A stretch of 64,000 nt of DNA from Onstottus_B arcticum (GTDB lineage: Bacteria; Acidobacteriota; Blastocatellia; UBA7656), in assembly GCA_038040485.1 (NCBI GenBank), contig JBBPIE010000022.1, positions 51,274 through 115,273 on the forward strand. The letters are read 5' to 3'. The position numbers were made by a program, and so were the translations under genes. Below are positions 9,178-18,008 of this stretch, piece after piece. The notes under the pieces were generated by a model that worked only from the letters and a program-made list of their open reading frames with translations, was not told the origin of the DNA and did no database searches. Positions within the stretch are counted from its first letter, which is position 1; every line of letters begins with the position of its first letter.

Positions 9178-10482
9178 ATGCGAGCAGTCGACATCATCGG
9201 GAAAAAACGTGACGGGCAGGAGCTGACCCGCGGCGAGATCGCCTTCGTCGTTCGCAAATACACGTCCGGCGAAATCGCCGACTACCAGATAGCCGCGCTT
9301 CTGATGGCGATTTACCTGCGCGGGATGACCAAACAAGAAACGCTTGCTCTCACCGAAGAGATGCTTCACTCCGGAGTAGTTGTCGACTTTTCGGATCTCG
9401 GCCGGCCGCGCGTCGATAAGCACTCGACCGGCGGCGTCGGCGACAAAACGTCGCTCGTGCTCGCGCCAGTCGTGGCAGCCGCCGGTTTGTTTGTTCCCAT
9501 GATCTCAGGCCGAGGGCTTGCTCATTCCGGCGGCACGCTCGACAAGCTCGAGTCGATCCCTGGTTTCAGAATCAACTTGTCGCTGGATGAGTTTCGCTCG
9601 ACCCTCGTGAAAGTTGGAGCGGCGCTCATCGGTCAGACCGCCGAGATCGCGCCCGCCGACAAAAAACTCTACGCGCTCCGAGATGTCACCGGGACCGTCG
9701 CGTGTGCGCCGTTGATGGCTGCTTCGATAATGAGCAAGAAGATGGCCGAAGGCATCACGGGGTTGGTCTCGGATGTGAAGGTCGGCAGCGGGGCTTTCAT
9801 GAAATCGGAGGACGAAGCAAGAGCCCTAGCCCAAACACTTATTGACATCGCCCATGGCATGGGCAAAGACGCAGCCGCGCTGATCACCGATATGAACCAG
9901 CCATTGGGGCGAGCAGTCGGCAACTCGCTTGAAGTCATTGAAGCATTCGAAGCCCTGAAGGGAATCGGTCCGCCGGATTTTATCGAGCTGTGCCGCGAGC
10001 TTGCAGCCGAAATGCTGGTGATGGGCCGCGTGGCCGCGGACGTTGCTCGAGGCCGCGCGATGTACAACGAGTTGATCGCATCCGGCGCGGCGCTCGAAAA
10101 GATGCGCCAGATAATCGAAGCTCAATCGGGCGATCCGCGCGTGATCGATGACTACGGGCTGTTGCCGGGCGCGGCCTATCAGCGGGTGGTGCCGGCTCCC
10201 GTCGGGGGTCACGTGCAAGCGATCGACGCCGAAGCTATCGGCCACGCTTCGATGCTGTTGGGGGCTGGCCGTGCCCGCCTCGATTCGCAGATCGATCACG
10301 GAGTTGGCATGATTGCTGAAGCGAGAATTGGCGACAAGGTTGAACGAGCCTCGGCGCTGGTCACTCTGCATTTCAATGACGAAGCCGGTGTCGAAGAAGC
10401 AACCCTCCTGGTCAACCGCGCCTACAAGATCGGTCCCGAGTTCGTCGAACCGCCGGCACTTATCAAAGCCGTGCTTCGCTGA
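9178..10482 (+). CDS. deoA: Pyrimidine-nucleoside (thymidine) phosphorylase
   Basis: The enzyme splits thymidine or uridine with phosphate to free base and pentose 1-phosphate, for nucleoside salvage. The 434-residue length fits the Gram-positive type pyrimidine-nucleoside phosphorylase. The family signature SGRGLAHSGGTLDKLESI is present near residue 108. The N-terminal helical part (YQIAALLMAIYLRGM) and the phosphate site KHSTGGVGDKTSL precede it, and DVKVGSGAFMK lies in the middle. The C-terminal PYNP domain (VPAPVGGHVQAIDAEAIG) is intact. It follows the small secreted gene by one base. A long inverted repeat lies downstream. Confidence 0.95.
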   Translation: MRAVDIIGKKRDGQELTRGEIAFVVRKYTSGEIADYQIAALLMAIYLRGMTKQETLALTEEMLHSGVVVDFSDLGRPRVDKHSTGGVGDKTSLVLAPVVAAAGLFVPMISGRGLAHSGGTLDKLESIPGFRINLSLDEFRSTLVKVGAALIGQTAEIAPADKKLYALRDVTGTVACAPLMAASIMSKKMAEGITGLVSDVKVGSGAFMKSEDEARALAQTLIDIAHGMGKDAAALITDMNQPLGRAVGNSLEVIEAFEALKGIGPPDFIELCRELAAEMLVMGRVAADVARGRAMYNELIASGAALEKMRQIIEAQSGDPRVIDDYGLLPGAAYQRVVPAPVGGHVQAIDAEAIGHASMLLGAGRARLDSQIDHGVGMIAEARIGDKVERASALVTLHFNDEAGVEEATLLVNRAYKIGPEFVEPPALIKAVLR

Positions 10483-10547
10483 TTTACAAACACTAGTCGA
10501 GTGGATAGAATCGAGCCCGCTTCGACGGAACAGTGAATTGCTAGCCT

Positions 10548-10629
10548 GTAAGGGCGGCTCTCCGTGGCCGCCCCTTCGGACAAATCGGGCCACAAGCAAG
10601 AAGGGGCGGCCACGGAGGGCTGCCCGTAC
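10548..10629. repeat. Long inverted repeat with 29-base arms
   Basis: The left arm (10548-10576) and right arm (10601-10629) are reverse complements apart from three mismatches, with a 24-base loop. The arm core reads CTCCGTGGCCGCCCCTT. It lies between deoA and the asparaginase-family gene, and could fold in RNA as a very stable hairpin that stops transcription. The absence of a T tract and the arm length suggest a palindromic repeat element rather than a designed terminator. Confidence 0.8.
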
Positions 10630-10683
10630 ATGAGAGCGTGCCGCCGCTCAAGCGAATTTCAAAACAAATCCCGGAGGTTCACA

Positions 10684-11823
10684 ATGAGGAAACTAGGTCG
10701 CAGAGATTTCTTTCGAACAAGTGCGGTCGCAGGTTTGACCGCGGGATTCGCTGGCGGCGCGCCGCTCGGTAGTTTCGCTCAGTCAAAAGGCTCGCGGCCG
10801 ATTGTGGTCTCGAGCGCCAACGGCTTGCGCGCGACAGCGAAAGCTATGCAGATGATTCGCGCGGGCGCCGACACGCTCGACGCGGTGGTCGCCGGCGTCA
10901 ACATTGTTGAAGACGATCCAAAAGACATGTCCGTCGGCTATGGCGGCTTGCCCAATGAAGAAGGCGTCGTCGAGTTGGACGCGAGCGTTATGCACGGCCC
11001 GACCAAACGAGCCGGCGCAGTGGCTTCGATTCGCAATATCAAGAACCCGTCGAAGGTCGCCAAGATAATCTTGGAGCGGACTGATCACCTGCTGCTGGTT
11101 GGCGAAGGCGCGCTGCGTTTTGCGCTGGCTCACGGCTTCAAGAAGGAAGACCTGCTCACCGACGAGTCGCGAGCCGTATGGCTGAAGTGGAAAGAGACGA
11201 TGAGCGACAAAGACGCCTGGGGGCCGGGGCTTGCGGCGCCAGACGGTGTCGATCCCAACCAGAGCTTTTTCTATGACGGCCCGATGAAACGCGACGAGAT
11301 CATCGCGCTTGCCGACCAGATAATCGCCCATCCGCCTACCGGCACGATCAACTGCATAGCGGTCAACGAGCGCGGAGACATCTCGGGCACGACTACCACG
11401 AGCGGACTTGCGTTCAAGATCCCCGGCCGCGTGGGCGATTCACCGATCATCGGCGCGGGCTTGTTTGTCGACAACGAAGTCGGCGCGGCAGGCTCGACAG
11501 GGCGCGGCGAAGAGAACATCAAGATCAACGGCGCTCACACTATCGTCGAGATGATGCGTCGCGGCATGTCACCCACGGACGCGTGCCTCGAAGCTTGCAA
11601 GCGAGTCTCGAACTCGTACAACGGAAACATGAAAAAGCTGCGGACGTTCGGCATCAACTTCTACGCTTTGAACAAAAGCGGCGAACACGGCGGCGCTGCG
11701 TTGTGGGGCTACTCGCCGGTAAACAAGAAGGGCGAGCGCAAACGCGGTCAGTACGCGGTTCACGATGGGCGCGAGAACAAGCTGCACGACCTCGCGTACC
11801 TGTACGAGTCGCCCGACAAATAG
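10684..11823 (+). CDS. Tat-exported N4-(beta-N-acetylglucosaminyl)-L-asparaginase family protein
   Basis: This Ntn-hydrolase family cleaves the Asn-GlcNAc bond of glycopeptides or processes isoaspartyl-type substrates after self-cleavage. The 379-residue protein starts with a Tat signal (GRRDFFRTSAVAGLTAG). Family landmarks include NIVEDDPKDMSVGYGGLPN and ELDASVMHGPTKRAGAVA. The likely nucleophile is Thr221 in PTGTINCIAV, where self-processing would split Gly220-Thr221. It is followed by SGTTTTSGLAFKIPGRVGDS and GAAGSTGRGEENI. A GGAGG box lies 6 bases before the ATG; longer upstream starts run into the inverted repeat. The exact substrate is uncertain. The enzyme should be periplasmic. Confidence 0.88.
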   Translation: MRKLGRRDFFRTSAVAGLTAGFAGGAPLGSFAQSKGSRPIVVSSANGLRATAKAMQMIRAGADTLDAVVAGVNIVEDDPKDMSVGYGGLPNEEGVVELDASVMHGPTKRAGAVASIRNIKNPSKVAKIILERTDHLLLVGEGALRFALAHGFKKEDLLTDESRAVWLKWKETMSDKDAWGPGLAAPDGVDPNQSFFYDGPMKRDEIIALADQIIAHPPTGTINCIAVNERGDISGTTTTSGLAFKIPGRVGDSPIIGAGLFVDNEVGAAGSTGRGEENIKINGAHTIVEMMRRGMSPTDACLEACKRVSNSYNGNMKKLRTFGINFYALNKSGEHGGAALWGYSPVNKKGERKRGQYAVHDGRENKLHDLAYLYESPDK

Positions 11824-11832
11824 CACGAGGTA

Positions 11833-11852
11833 GCACAGACTTCAGTCTGTGC
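11833..11852. repeat. Short palindrome after the asparaginase-family gene
   Basis: GCACAGACT and AGTCTGTGC are perfect 9-base arms with a 2-base centre. It lies 10 bases after the preceding stop and has no T tract. It may act as an RNA hairpin or a REP-like unit. Confidence 0.6.
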
Positions 11853-11914
11853 ATTGTCGTATCAGAAGCAACGGCCGGCAGGGAAGAAGACCAATACTCT
11901 AGTGAGGAGGCGCG

Positions 11915-12316
11915 ATGGCTCAGGACAACGTCAATATCGTTCGAAGTATGTACGACGCATTTGCCAGGGGAGATGTTCCTTCCGTGCTGGCCGTGCTCGA
12001 TCCGCAGATTGAGTGGCTTGAAGCCGAGAACTTTATCTATGCGGACCGTAACCCTTACATCGGTCCCAACGCGGTTCTGGAAGGCGTGTTCATGCGGCTG
12101 GCGACCGAGTGGGAAGGCTTCAGCGTTTCTCCACAGGAGATTCTCGACGCGGGCGAGACCGTCGTCGCGCGCGGGCACTACAGCGGCACCTACAAGAAAA
12201 CCGGCAAGCAAGTGCGCGCACAGCTCGCTCATTTTTTCACCATGCGTGATGGCAAGGTGATCAAGTTCCAGCAGTACACTGACACGGCACAGTTCGATCG
12301 CGCGGTCAGTGACTAG
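11915..12316 (+). CDS. SnoaL/NTF2-like fold protein
   Basis: The 133-residue protein has the ketosteroid-isomerase-like cone fold pattern. An N-terminal helix (NIVRSMYDAFARGDVPSVLA) leads to LDPQIEWLEAENF, a central GPNAVLEGVF, and beta strands ETVVARGHYSGTYKKTGK and AHFFTMRDGKVIKFQQYTD. Members of this superfamily include isomerases, hydrolases and binding proteins, so a reaction cannot be assigned. The ATG has a GAGGAGG-like box upstream. It sits 28 bases before the P1 peptidase gene on the same strand and may be cotranscribed with it. Confidence 0.85.
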   Translation: MAQDNVNIVRSMYDAFARGDVPSVLAVLDPQIEWLEAENFIYADRNPYIGPNAVLEGVFMRLATEWEGFSVSPQEILDAGETVVARGHYSGTYKKTGKQVRAQLAHFFTMRDGKVIKFQQYTDTAQFDRAVSD

Positions 12317-12343
12317 ACCGGTAGACCTCTCCGGAGAAACACT

Positions 12344-13528
12344 GTGAACAAGCGCCCTTTTGCAACAGCGCTCCTGATCGTTATGGCTCTCTCGGAACTC
12401 GCATCAGCTCAGAACAAACCACGCGCACGCGATCTGGGGATTCACTTTGAAGGAACCGCCGGACAGCTCAACGCGATCACCGATGTCAAAGGCGTCGAAG
12501 TCGGGCACGCGACGTTGATCTCGGGAGAAGGGAAGCTCGTAGTCGGTTCCGGCCCGGTGCGCACTGGCGTGACCGCGGTCCTCCCGCGCGGAAAGCAGTC
12601 CGCAAATACTCCCGCGTTCGCTGGATGGTTCTCCTTAAACGGCAACGGCGAGATGACCGGCACTACGTGGGTTGAAGAATCGGGATTCCTCGAAGGACCA
12701 GTGATGATCACCAACACTCACAGCGTCGGCGTCGTGCGCGATGCGGTTGTCGCGTGGCGGGTGAAGCAAGGCTCGCCTGACGCGAGCGGCTACTGGTGGT
12801 CGTTGCCGGTTGTCGCGGAAACGTATGATGGTTTCTTGAACGACATCAACGGGTTTCACGTCAAAGAGAAGCACGCCTTCGAAGCGCTCGACAACGCAAA
12901 GCCGGGCCCGGTTGTGGAAGGCAACGTCGGTGGCGGAACAGGGATGGTCTGCTATGGCTTCAAAGGCGGTATCGGGACAGCTTCGCGAAAGCTCGATGAG
13001 AAAGCGGGCGGCTACACTGTTGGCGTGCTTGTGCAAGCGAACTTCGGACGCCGCAACCAACTGCGCATCGACGGCGTTCCAGTCGGCTCTGAAATCAAAG
13101 ACGACAACGTTGCTCTCGATCAACCGCGCCGACCGGACGAAGACGTAGGGTCGATCATCATCGTAGTCGCGACTGACGCTCCGCTGCTTGCGCATCAGAT
13201 GAAGCGGTTAGCTCGGCGCGCGGCTCTCGGTGTCGCTCGAACCGGCAGCAGTTCGGGGAACGGCTCGGGGGACATCTTTATTGCTTTCTCAACAGCCAAC
13301 CCTGAAGCCGCAAAACAAACTGGCCCCGTTCAACTAACCATGCTCCCGAACGATCTGTTGAACCCGATCTTTGAAGCGACGGTGCAGGCTACAGAAGAAG
13401 CGATCATCAACGCGTTGGTGGCTGCCGAAACGATGACGGGGGCCGATGGTCATAAAGTTGTAGCGCTTCCGCATGAGCGGCTCAAGCAGGTGATGAAGAA
13501 GTACAATCGCTTCAAGGAGCAGCGTTAG
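12344..13528 (+). CDS. Secreted P1 family peptidase (DmpA-like aminopeptidase)
   Basis: This 394-residue protein belongs to the self-processing DmpA family of Ntn-type aminopeptidases (beta-peptidyl or D-aminopeptidases). It has a signal peptide (MNKRPFATALLIVMALSELASAQ). Family motifs are GQLNAITDVKGVEVGHATL, VRTGVTAVLPRGK, FAGWFSLNGNGEMTG and ITNTHSVGVVRDAV. VEGNVGGGTGMVCYGFKGG and VLVQANFGRR also fit. The expected Gly-Ser processing site lies in ARTGSSSGNGSGDIFIAFS. The start is GTG with a GGAG box upstream. Together with the preceding asparaginase-family enzyme it suggests periplasmic peptide turnover, though that link is inference. Confidence 0.92.
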   Translation: MNKRPFATALLIVMALSELASAQNKPRARDLGIHFEGTAGQLNAITDVKGVEVGHATLISGEGKLVVGSGPVRTGVTAVLPRGKQSANTPAFAGWFSLNGNGEMTGTTWVEESGFLEGPVMITNTHSVGVVRDAVVAWRVKQGSPDASGYWWSLPVVAETYDGFLNDINGFHVKEKHAFEALDNAKPGPVVEGNVGGGTGMVCYGFKGGIGTASRKLDEKAGGYTVGVLVQANFGRRNQLRIDGVPVGSEIKDDNVALDQPRRPDEDVGSIIIVVATDAPLLAHQMKRLARRAALGVARTGSSSGNGSGDIFIAFSTANPEAAKQTGPVQLTMLPNDLLNPIFEATVQATEEAIINALVAAETMTGADGHKVVALPHERLKQVMKKYNRFKEQR

Positions 13529-13637
13529 AAGCATTAGGTAGCGGTGTGTACTCAATTGAGGTCGCGCGGGTAGGTTATCCCTATGTTGTCCCCCGGCAGG
13601 CGATTCAGTATATTTGCGTTGGAGGTGAGTTGAAGCA

Positions 13638-13856
13638 ATGGTCACCAGAGAGCAAATAGTCGCAGAAATAGAGAGAGTGCCCGATGAGCGTTTGGAGGAG
13701 CTCTACGAGGTTATTCGAGAATTCGAGGCGGAAAAAAAGCAGGGAGATTCAAACCCTAGTGCTATGGCCAGGCTACGACAGATCAGGATTTCCGCAACAT
13801 CAGACTTCTCGACCAAAGCGGTCTTGTATGACGTAGAGAGAAAGAATGCCGAGTAA
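13638..13856 (+). CDS. Putative antitoxin of a VapBC-like pair
   Basis: This 72-residue protein begins VTREQIVAEIERVPDERLEELYEVI, a helical pattern seen in small DUF2281-like antitoxins. The C-terminal half (MARLRQIRISATSDFSTKA) probably docks on the toxin. It overlaps the following PIN-domain gene by 11 bases, the usual coupling of toxin-antitoxin pairs. A GGAGGTGAG box precedes the ATG. It has no clear AbrB or ribbon-helix-helix motif, so how it would bind its operator is unclear. Confidence 0.7.
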   Translation: MVTREQIVAEIERVPDERLEELYEVIREFEAEKKQGDSNPSAMARLRQIRISATSDFSTKAVLYDVERKNAE

Positions 13857-14253
13857 ACTGTTCGTTGATACGTCCTTTGTTATCGCTTTGGTCAACGAGA
13901 AGGATCAGTATCATTCCCAAGCTCAGGCTCTCGCTCGTGAATTTGAAGACTCGCTCCTCATCACAACGGATGCTGTCCTGCTGGAGATCGGAAACGCACT
14001 CGCAAAAGACTTCCGGAGTGAGGCCATAGAGATCATCAGGGTCCTTCGCAGCGGAAGCAATGTTAAGGTAATCGAGGTTGATACAACCTTGTTTGAGAAG
14101 GGCTTCGCGGTCTATGAGAAATATGCGGATAAAGATTGGGGATTAGTCGATTGTATTTCGTTCGTTGTCATGTGGGAGAGGGAGCTAACCGAAGCGCTAA
14201 CATTTGACGGCGATTTTCATCAGGCGGGATTTACAGTTACAAAGGCGCACTAG
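13846..14253 (+). CDS. PIN-domain ribonuclease toxin (VapC-like)
   Basis: The 135-residue protein has the complete acidic set of a PIN nuclease: Asp8 in FVDTSFVIAL, Glu47 in LLEIGNAL, Asp102 in GLVDCISF, and Asp121 and Asp123 in TFDGDF. VapC toxins cut RNA, commonly tRNA or rRNA, until neutralised by the antitoxin encoded just upstream. The 11-base overlap with that gene supports a cotranslated toxin-antitoxin module. All catalytic residues are intact, so the module looks active. It sits between metabolic genes with no mobile element nearby. The target RNA cannot be told from sequence. Confidence 0.88.
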   Translation: MPSKLFVDTSFVIALVNEKDQYHSQAQALAREFEDSLLITTDAVLLEIGNALAKDFRSEAIEIIRVLRSGSNVKVIEVDTTLFEKGFAVYEKYADKDWGLVDCISFVVMWERELTEALTFDGDFHQAGFTVTKAH

Positions 14254-14327
14254 TGAAGAGCGGAAGTTATTCCGAACCATCATCGGGAGTGGCTGGGCTT
14301 GGAGCCAGAGGGCAAGCGAAGGGCGAG

Positions 14328-15338
14328 ATGAAAAAGATCGCTTTGATTCTGTTGTTGACTGCTGCTCTCGTCGCGCCGGCGTGCACCAGCGTCCTGGGCA
14401 AGCGCGACGAAGGGGGCGGCAAGCTTCGCGTCGGAATCGTCTTCGACATCGGCGGCAAGGACGACAAGTCTTTCAACGCCGCGGCGTGGCAAGGCGTCAA
14501 ACGAGCTAAAGAAGAACTCGGCATCTTCCTGCGCGACGTCGAGCCCGGCGACCCGACTTCGATCGAGCCTTCGATGCGCGCGTTCGCCGAGCGCGGCTAT
14601 GACTTGATTATCGGCGTCGGCTTCGCGCAAGCCCCGATCATGAACGACGTTGCTCACGACTATCCCGACTTAAGGTTCGCCATCATCGACGGAGTGATCG
14701 ATGAGGAGAACGTTGCGTCGCTGATCTTCAAAGAACACGAAGGCTCGTTTCTGGTCGGGATGATCGCGGCTCGCGAGTCGAAGACCGGCAAGATAGGCTT
14801 TGTCGGCGGCATGGACATCCCGCTGATTCACAAGTTCCATACCGGCTACGAGGAAGGCGCGCGCTACGCGAACCCGAAGGTTCAAGTATTCGAGAACTAC
14901 GTGGGCGTGAGCGACGCTTCGTGGAACAACCCGGGGAAGGGCAAGGAGCTTGCAAAGGCGCAAATCGAGCGCGGCGCGGACGTGATCTTTCAAGCCGCCG
15001 GCAACTCGGGACTCGGAGTGTTTGACGCCGCCGAAGAAATGCACAAGCTCGCGATCGGCGTCGACGCAAATCAGAACTGGGTGAAGCCGGGCTTCATTCT
15101 CACCAGCATGATCAAGCGCGTAGACGTAGCGGTCTTCAACGTCGTGAAGGAACTGACCGAGGGACGATTCTCCGGAGGGATTCACTTGTTCGGGTTGGAC
15201 AATGATGGGATAGGCTACGCGCTGGATGACTACAACCGGAGCTTGATCCCGCAGTCAGTGCTTGATGAAGTAGAGCGGGCTAAACAAGACATCATCGCCG
15301 GCCGGATAAAAGTCACCGACGCGATGGCCGAGAAGTGA
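14328..15338 (+). CDS. BMP family substrate-binding lipoprotein
   Basis: Proteins of the BMP (Med/PnrA) family bind purine nucleosides or related ligands for ABC transporters. The 336-residue product has a lipoprotein-like signal (ILLLTAALVAPAC, Cys19), then VGIVFDIGGKDDKSFNAAAWQG, the family signature. GYDLIIGVGFAQA and KIGFVGGMDIPLIHKFHTGYEEG follow, with GADVIFQAAGNSGLGVFDAA near residue 220. The ATG at 14328 is chosen because it opens the signal peptide; a GTG at 14253 would add 25 unfitting residues. No ABC permease or ATPase genes are adjacent, so the protein is an orphan here. The lipobox is not a perfect match. Confidence 0.88.
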   Translation: MKKIALILLLTAALVAPACTSVLGKRDEGGGKLRVGIVFDIGGKDDKSFNAAAWQGVKRAKEELGIFLRDVEPGDPTSIEPSMRAFAERGYDLIIGVGFAQAPIMNDVAHDYPDLRFAIIDGVIDEENVASLIFKEHEGSFLVGMIAARESKTGKIGFVGGMDIPLIHKFHTGYEEGARYANPKVQVFENYVGVSDASWNNPGKGKELAKAQIERGADVIFQAAGNSGLGVFDAAEEMHKLAIGVDANQNWVKPGFILTSMIKRVDVAVFNVVKELTEGRFSGGIHLFGLDNDGIGYALDDYNRSLIPQSVLDEVERAKQDIIAGRIKVTDAMAEK

Positions 15339-15358
15339 AGCGGAAAAGATACCGCGGC

Positions 15359-16795
15359 TCAACTGGTTGCCGAAGGGGCCGGGGCGGGTTGGGAGGCGAG
15401 GCGCTCGATTTTGGTATCTACTATCCGATTGCCGTTAGTTGATTGAACGGTCAACTTCAAGTCATTGTACTCGACGCTCTCGCCGGGTCGGAGAATGCGG
15501 CCGGCACGAGCCATCATAAACCCCGCAACCGTGTGGTAGCTGTCCGCTTCGGGCAAGCCTAACTCGAGCTGCTTGTTTGCGTCTCTGATCGAAAGGTTCC
15601 CCTTCACGTTGAAGCTCCCGTCGGGCTGCTCGACTATCTGCTTGACGGCTGCGTCATCGTGCTCGTCGCGAATGTCGCCGACTATCTCCTCAAGCAAGTC
15701 TTCCAGCGTTACTAAGCCTTCGACTCCGCCGTGTTCGTCCACAACTAAGGCCATGTGTTCGCTCGAACGCCTCAACCTTCGAAGCGCGTCGTTGAGCATG
15801 ACCGACGTCGGAAGAAAAACCGCTGGCCGCATGATGTTTTCCAGATCGACCGACCAGCCTCGTCGACCAGCGGAGCCTTCTTGCCGATCAACGGAAGCGC
15901 CTTGCAGATCGACCGAGCTCGCCTGCCGATCAGCGAAGCCGCCTCGCCGAACAACGCGGCTCAGGTCTTTGTACAAAAGAATGCCGATGATGTTGTCGAG
16001 CGACTCGCGAAAAACGGGCATCCGCGAATAGCCCGTCTCCTCGAACAGGTCGAGCATCTCGACGGGTTTGAGGCTTGCGTCCATCGCTTCGATCTCGGTG
16101 CGAGGCACCATCACGCTCTCAACGGTCGCTTCGGTGAAATCAAAAACGTTGGAGATCAATCGCCGCTCGTCTTCGATCAAGTGGCCGCTCTTGTGACTGA
16201 GCGTGATGAGCTGGCGCAGTTCTTCTTCGTTGTATGTCGCGACGTGCAGAGCCGAGGCTTTGAGACCGAACAGGCGCAGCATCAGATTCCCGGAGTGGTT
16301 GAGCATCCAGATCGGAGCCTTGAAAGTCTTGTAAAACGCCTCCATCGGCCACGCGACAATGAGGGCGACTCGTTCGGCTCGATCGAGCGCCAGCGTCTTG
16401 GGCGCAAGCTCGCCGAGCACTATGTGCAGAAAAGTAATGATCGAAAAGGCAACTGCGACGGCGACCGAATGGGCGGCGACCTCGGATGCAGTGCCCGGAA
16501 GAATCGCATGGAACACGGGAGTGAACAGGTCCGCTAGCGTCTGCTGGCCAATCCAGCCAAGGGCCAGGCTGGCGAGCGTGATCCCGAGCTGTGTGGCGGA
16601 GATGAAAGCGTCGAGGTGATCCATGACACGCATAACCGTGCGCGCGCGTTTGTTGCCGTCGGCCACGAGCGCGGCGATTCGAGACCGCCTCGTGGCTACG
16701 AGAGCGAACTCCGAAGCTACGAAGAAACCGTTGGCCAGGACGAGCAGCAAAACAACGGCGAGCTTGATCAGAACTGATAGCGTTGAGCCATCCAT
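15359..16795 (-). CDS. CNNM/DUF21 membrane protein with CBS pair and CorC domain
   Basis: The 478-residue protein has the hemolysin C/CNNM architecture. A DUF21 membrane domain with three to four helices (residues 1-190; LANGFFVASEFALVATRRSRI) is followed by a CBS pair (VMVPRTEIEAMDAS to VFLPTSVMLNDALRRLRR) and a C-terminal CorC_HlyC domain. The family transports or senses Mg2+ or Co2+ in the inner membrane. Between the two CBS motifs there is an extra Arg/Asp/Ser-rich insert of about 35 residues (ADRQASSVDLQGASVDRQ and onward) that looks like a decayed tandem repeat. The ATG at 16795 opens the first membrane helix. The gene converges with the BMP gene, 20 bases apart. Confidence 0.9.
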   Translation of the reverse strand: MDGSTLSVLIKLAVVLLLVLANGFFVASEFALVATRRSRIAALVADGNKRARTVMRVMDHLDAFISATQLGITLASLALGWIGQQTLADLFTPVFHAILPGTASEVAAHSVAVAVAFSIITFLHIVLGELAPKTLALDRAERVALIVAWPMEAFYKTFKAPIWMLNHSGNLMLRLFGLKASALHVATYNEEELRQLITLSHKSGHLIEDERRLISNVFDFTEATVESVMVPRTEIEAMDASLKPVEMLDLFEETGYSRMPVFRESLDNIIGILLYKDLSRVVRRGGFADRQASSVDLQGASVDRQEGSAGRRGWSVDLENIMRPAVFLPTSVMLNDALRRLRRSSEHMALVVDEHGGVEGLVTLEDLLEEIVGDIRDEHDDAAVKQIVEQPDGSFNVKGNLSIRDANKQLELGLPEADSYHTVAGFMMARAGRILRPGESVEYNDLKLTVQSTNGNRIVDTKIERLASQPAPAPSATS

Positions 16796-16990
16796 AACTG
16801 GCGAGGATTCTATCAAGCGCGCTCTGTGAAGACTAGTATTCCGAAACGGAGGAGAAGCCTGCTGAAGAACAACGAACGCGCCACGAGGGCTCCAAGGCAC
16901 GAAGGCGCATGGGGTTGGGTGCTGCTTTGCGCCTTCCTGGCCTAGAGGGGAAAGCGATTCCCTTGGGATGTGGATTCGATGAAGCGGCGA

Positions 16991-17656
16991 TCAGTTGGCT
17001 TGCAACTCGGAAGCGCTCAGGCCTCGAGCGCCGGGCGGCACCGCTTCAGGCCGGAACTTTCTCGCGTAGGTCCAGACGTAATTCCGCAGATTGTAGTAGA
17101 ACGGGTTGAAGCCAAGCTCATCGACTTCTTTCAACGCCTGCTCGACGCTCCAGTTGTCCACCGAGACTCGATAGAGCGCGCTCATCTCGCCGGTCCGGTT
17201 CAGCCCGTCCGCGCAGAAAACGAAGAACGGGCCCTTGGACTTGTCGCTGACCAGTGAGATGAAATTGTTTGCTTCGGCGTCGGTTGGCGGGTCCCACACG
17301 CTGGTCGGCAGCCAGTGGTAGCGCAGCCCGGCGAGTTCCGCTGCCTCGCGAATCTCTTCGGTGTGGTCGTACGGCGACCGCAAGTCGACGAGTGTCCTAA
17401 TGCCGAGCCGCGTGAGAGTTCCGATGCCGCCGCGAACCGGCTGAGCGCCGCGCACGTAGCCTTCGCTCAAGCGGTGAAACAGCGGAAGTGTAGCCGGAAC
17501 CGCCGCGCTCGACTCATCCAGCGGCACGCTTGTCGCTGCGTCGAGGCTCGCGAGGTCAGTTGCCGAAGGGCCTGCGTTTACGAGCACTATCGAGGTGATC
17601 GAAACTAACAAGCAGGACAGGATGATGATGGGGACGACAAACCTTCTTTGTTGCAC
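16991..17656 (-). CDS. Membrane-anchored DSP/tyrosine phosphatase-like protein
   Basis: The 221-residue protein has an N-terminal hydrophobic anchor or signal (FVVPIIILSCLLVSITSIVL). A phosphatase domain follows, with the start LSEGYVRGAQP, TLVDLRSPYDHTEEI and the CX5R active-site loop FVFCADGLNRTGEMSA. This matches the dual-specificity or putative tyrosine phosphatase superfamily; the catalytic Cys and Arg are present. The general acid is probably the Asp in TSVWDPPTDAE. It should face the periplasm. The start is GTG. Its substrate, protein or phospholipid or phosphosugar, is open. Confidence 0.82.
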   Translation of the reverse strand: MQQRRFVVPIIILSCLLVSITSIVLVNAGPSATDLASLDAATSVPLDESSAAVPATLPLFHRLSEGYVRGAQPVRGGIGTLTRLGIRTLVDLRSPYDHTEEIREAAELAGLRYHWLPTSVWDPPTDAEANNFISLVSDKSKGPFFVFCADGLNRTGEMSALYRVSVDNWSVEQALKEVDELGFNPFYYNLRNYVWTYARKFRPEAVPPGARGLSASELQAN

Positions 17657-18008
17657 TTGATTTCTACTTGATCTTCAAAGCTTGGAGCCTAACACGCTGA
17701 CTGATTTATACCCCACGCTCGAGTGCTACGTAAAGACCGGCCGAATCGGTTTTCTTCGACCGGGTATGAGAGGCCCCACGTGATTGCTGTCCTATGCCCA
17801 AAGTCAATGAGTTGCTCGGTACTGCAATTTGACCGAAACGCATCAATCAACAAGGTCAATTCTCCCTGATCCTGCTCGATGCTCGTAGCTGCGAAACGAG
17901 CCGATCTGCTTGCCTGCTATAACTTAGTGGAGGTGGTGAGCTCTGGAACACGCGTCGCATATCGGAATCCGATACTCATTTCTCTGTCGACAGGGAAGGG
18001 TCTGGACT
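17657..18008. other. Divergent intergenic region
   Basis: About 350 bases separate the phosphatase gene from the HD-GYP protein. A -10-like TATAAC lies at 17918-17923 without a convincing -35 box. No hairpin or coding frame stands out. Confidence 0.35.
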
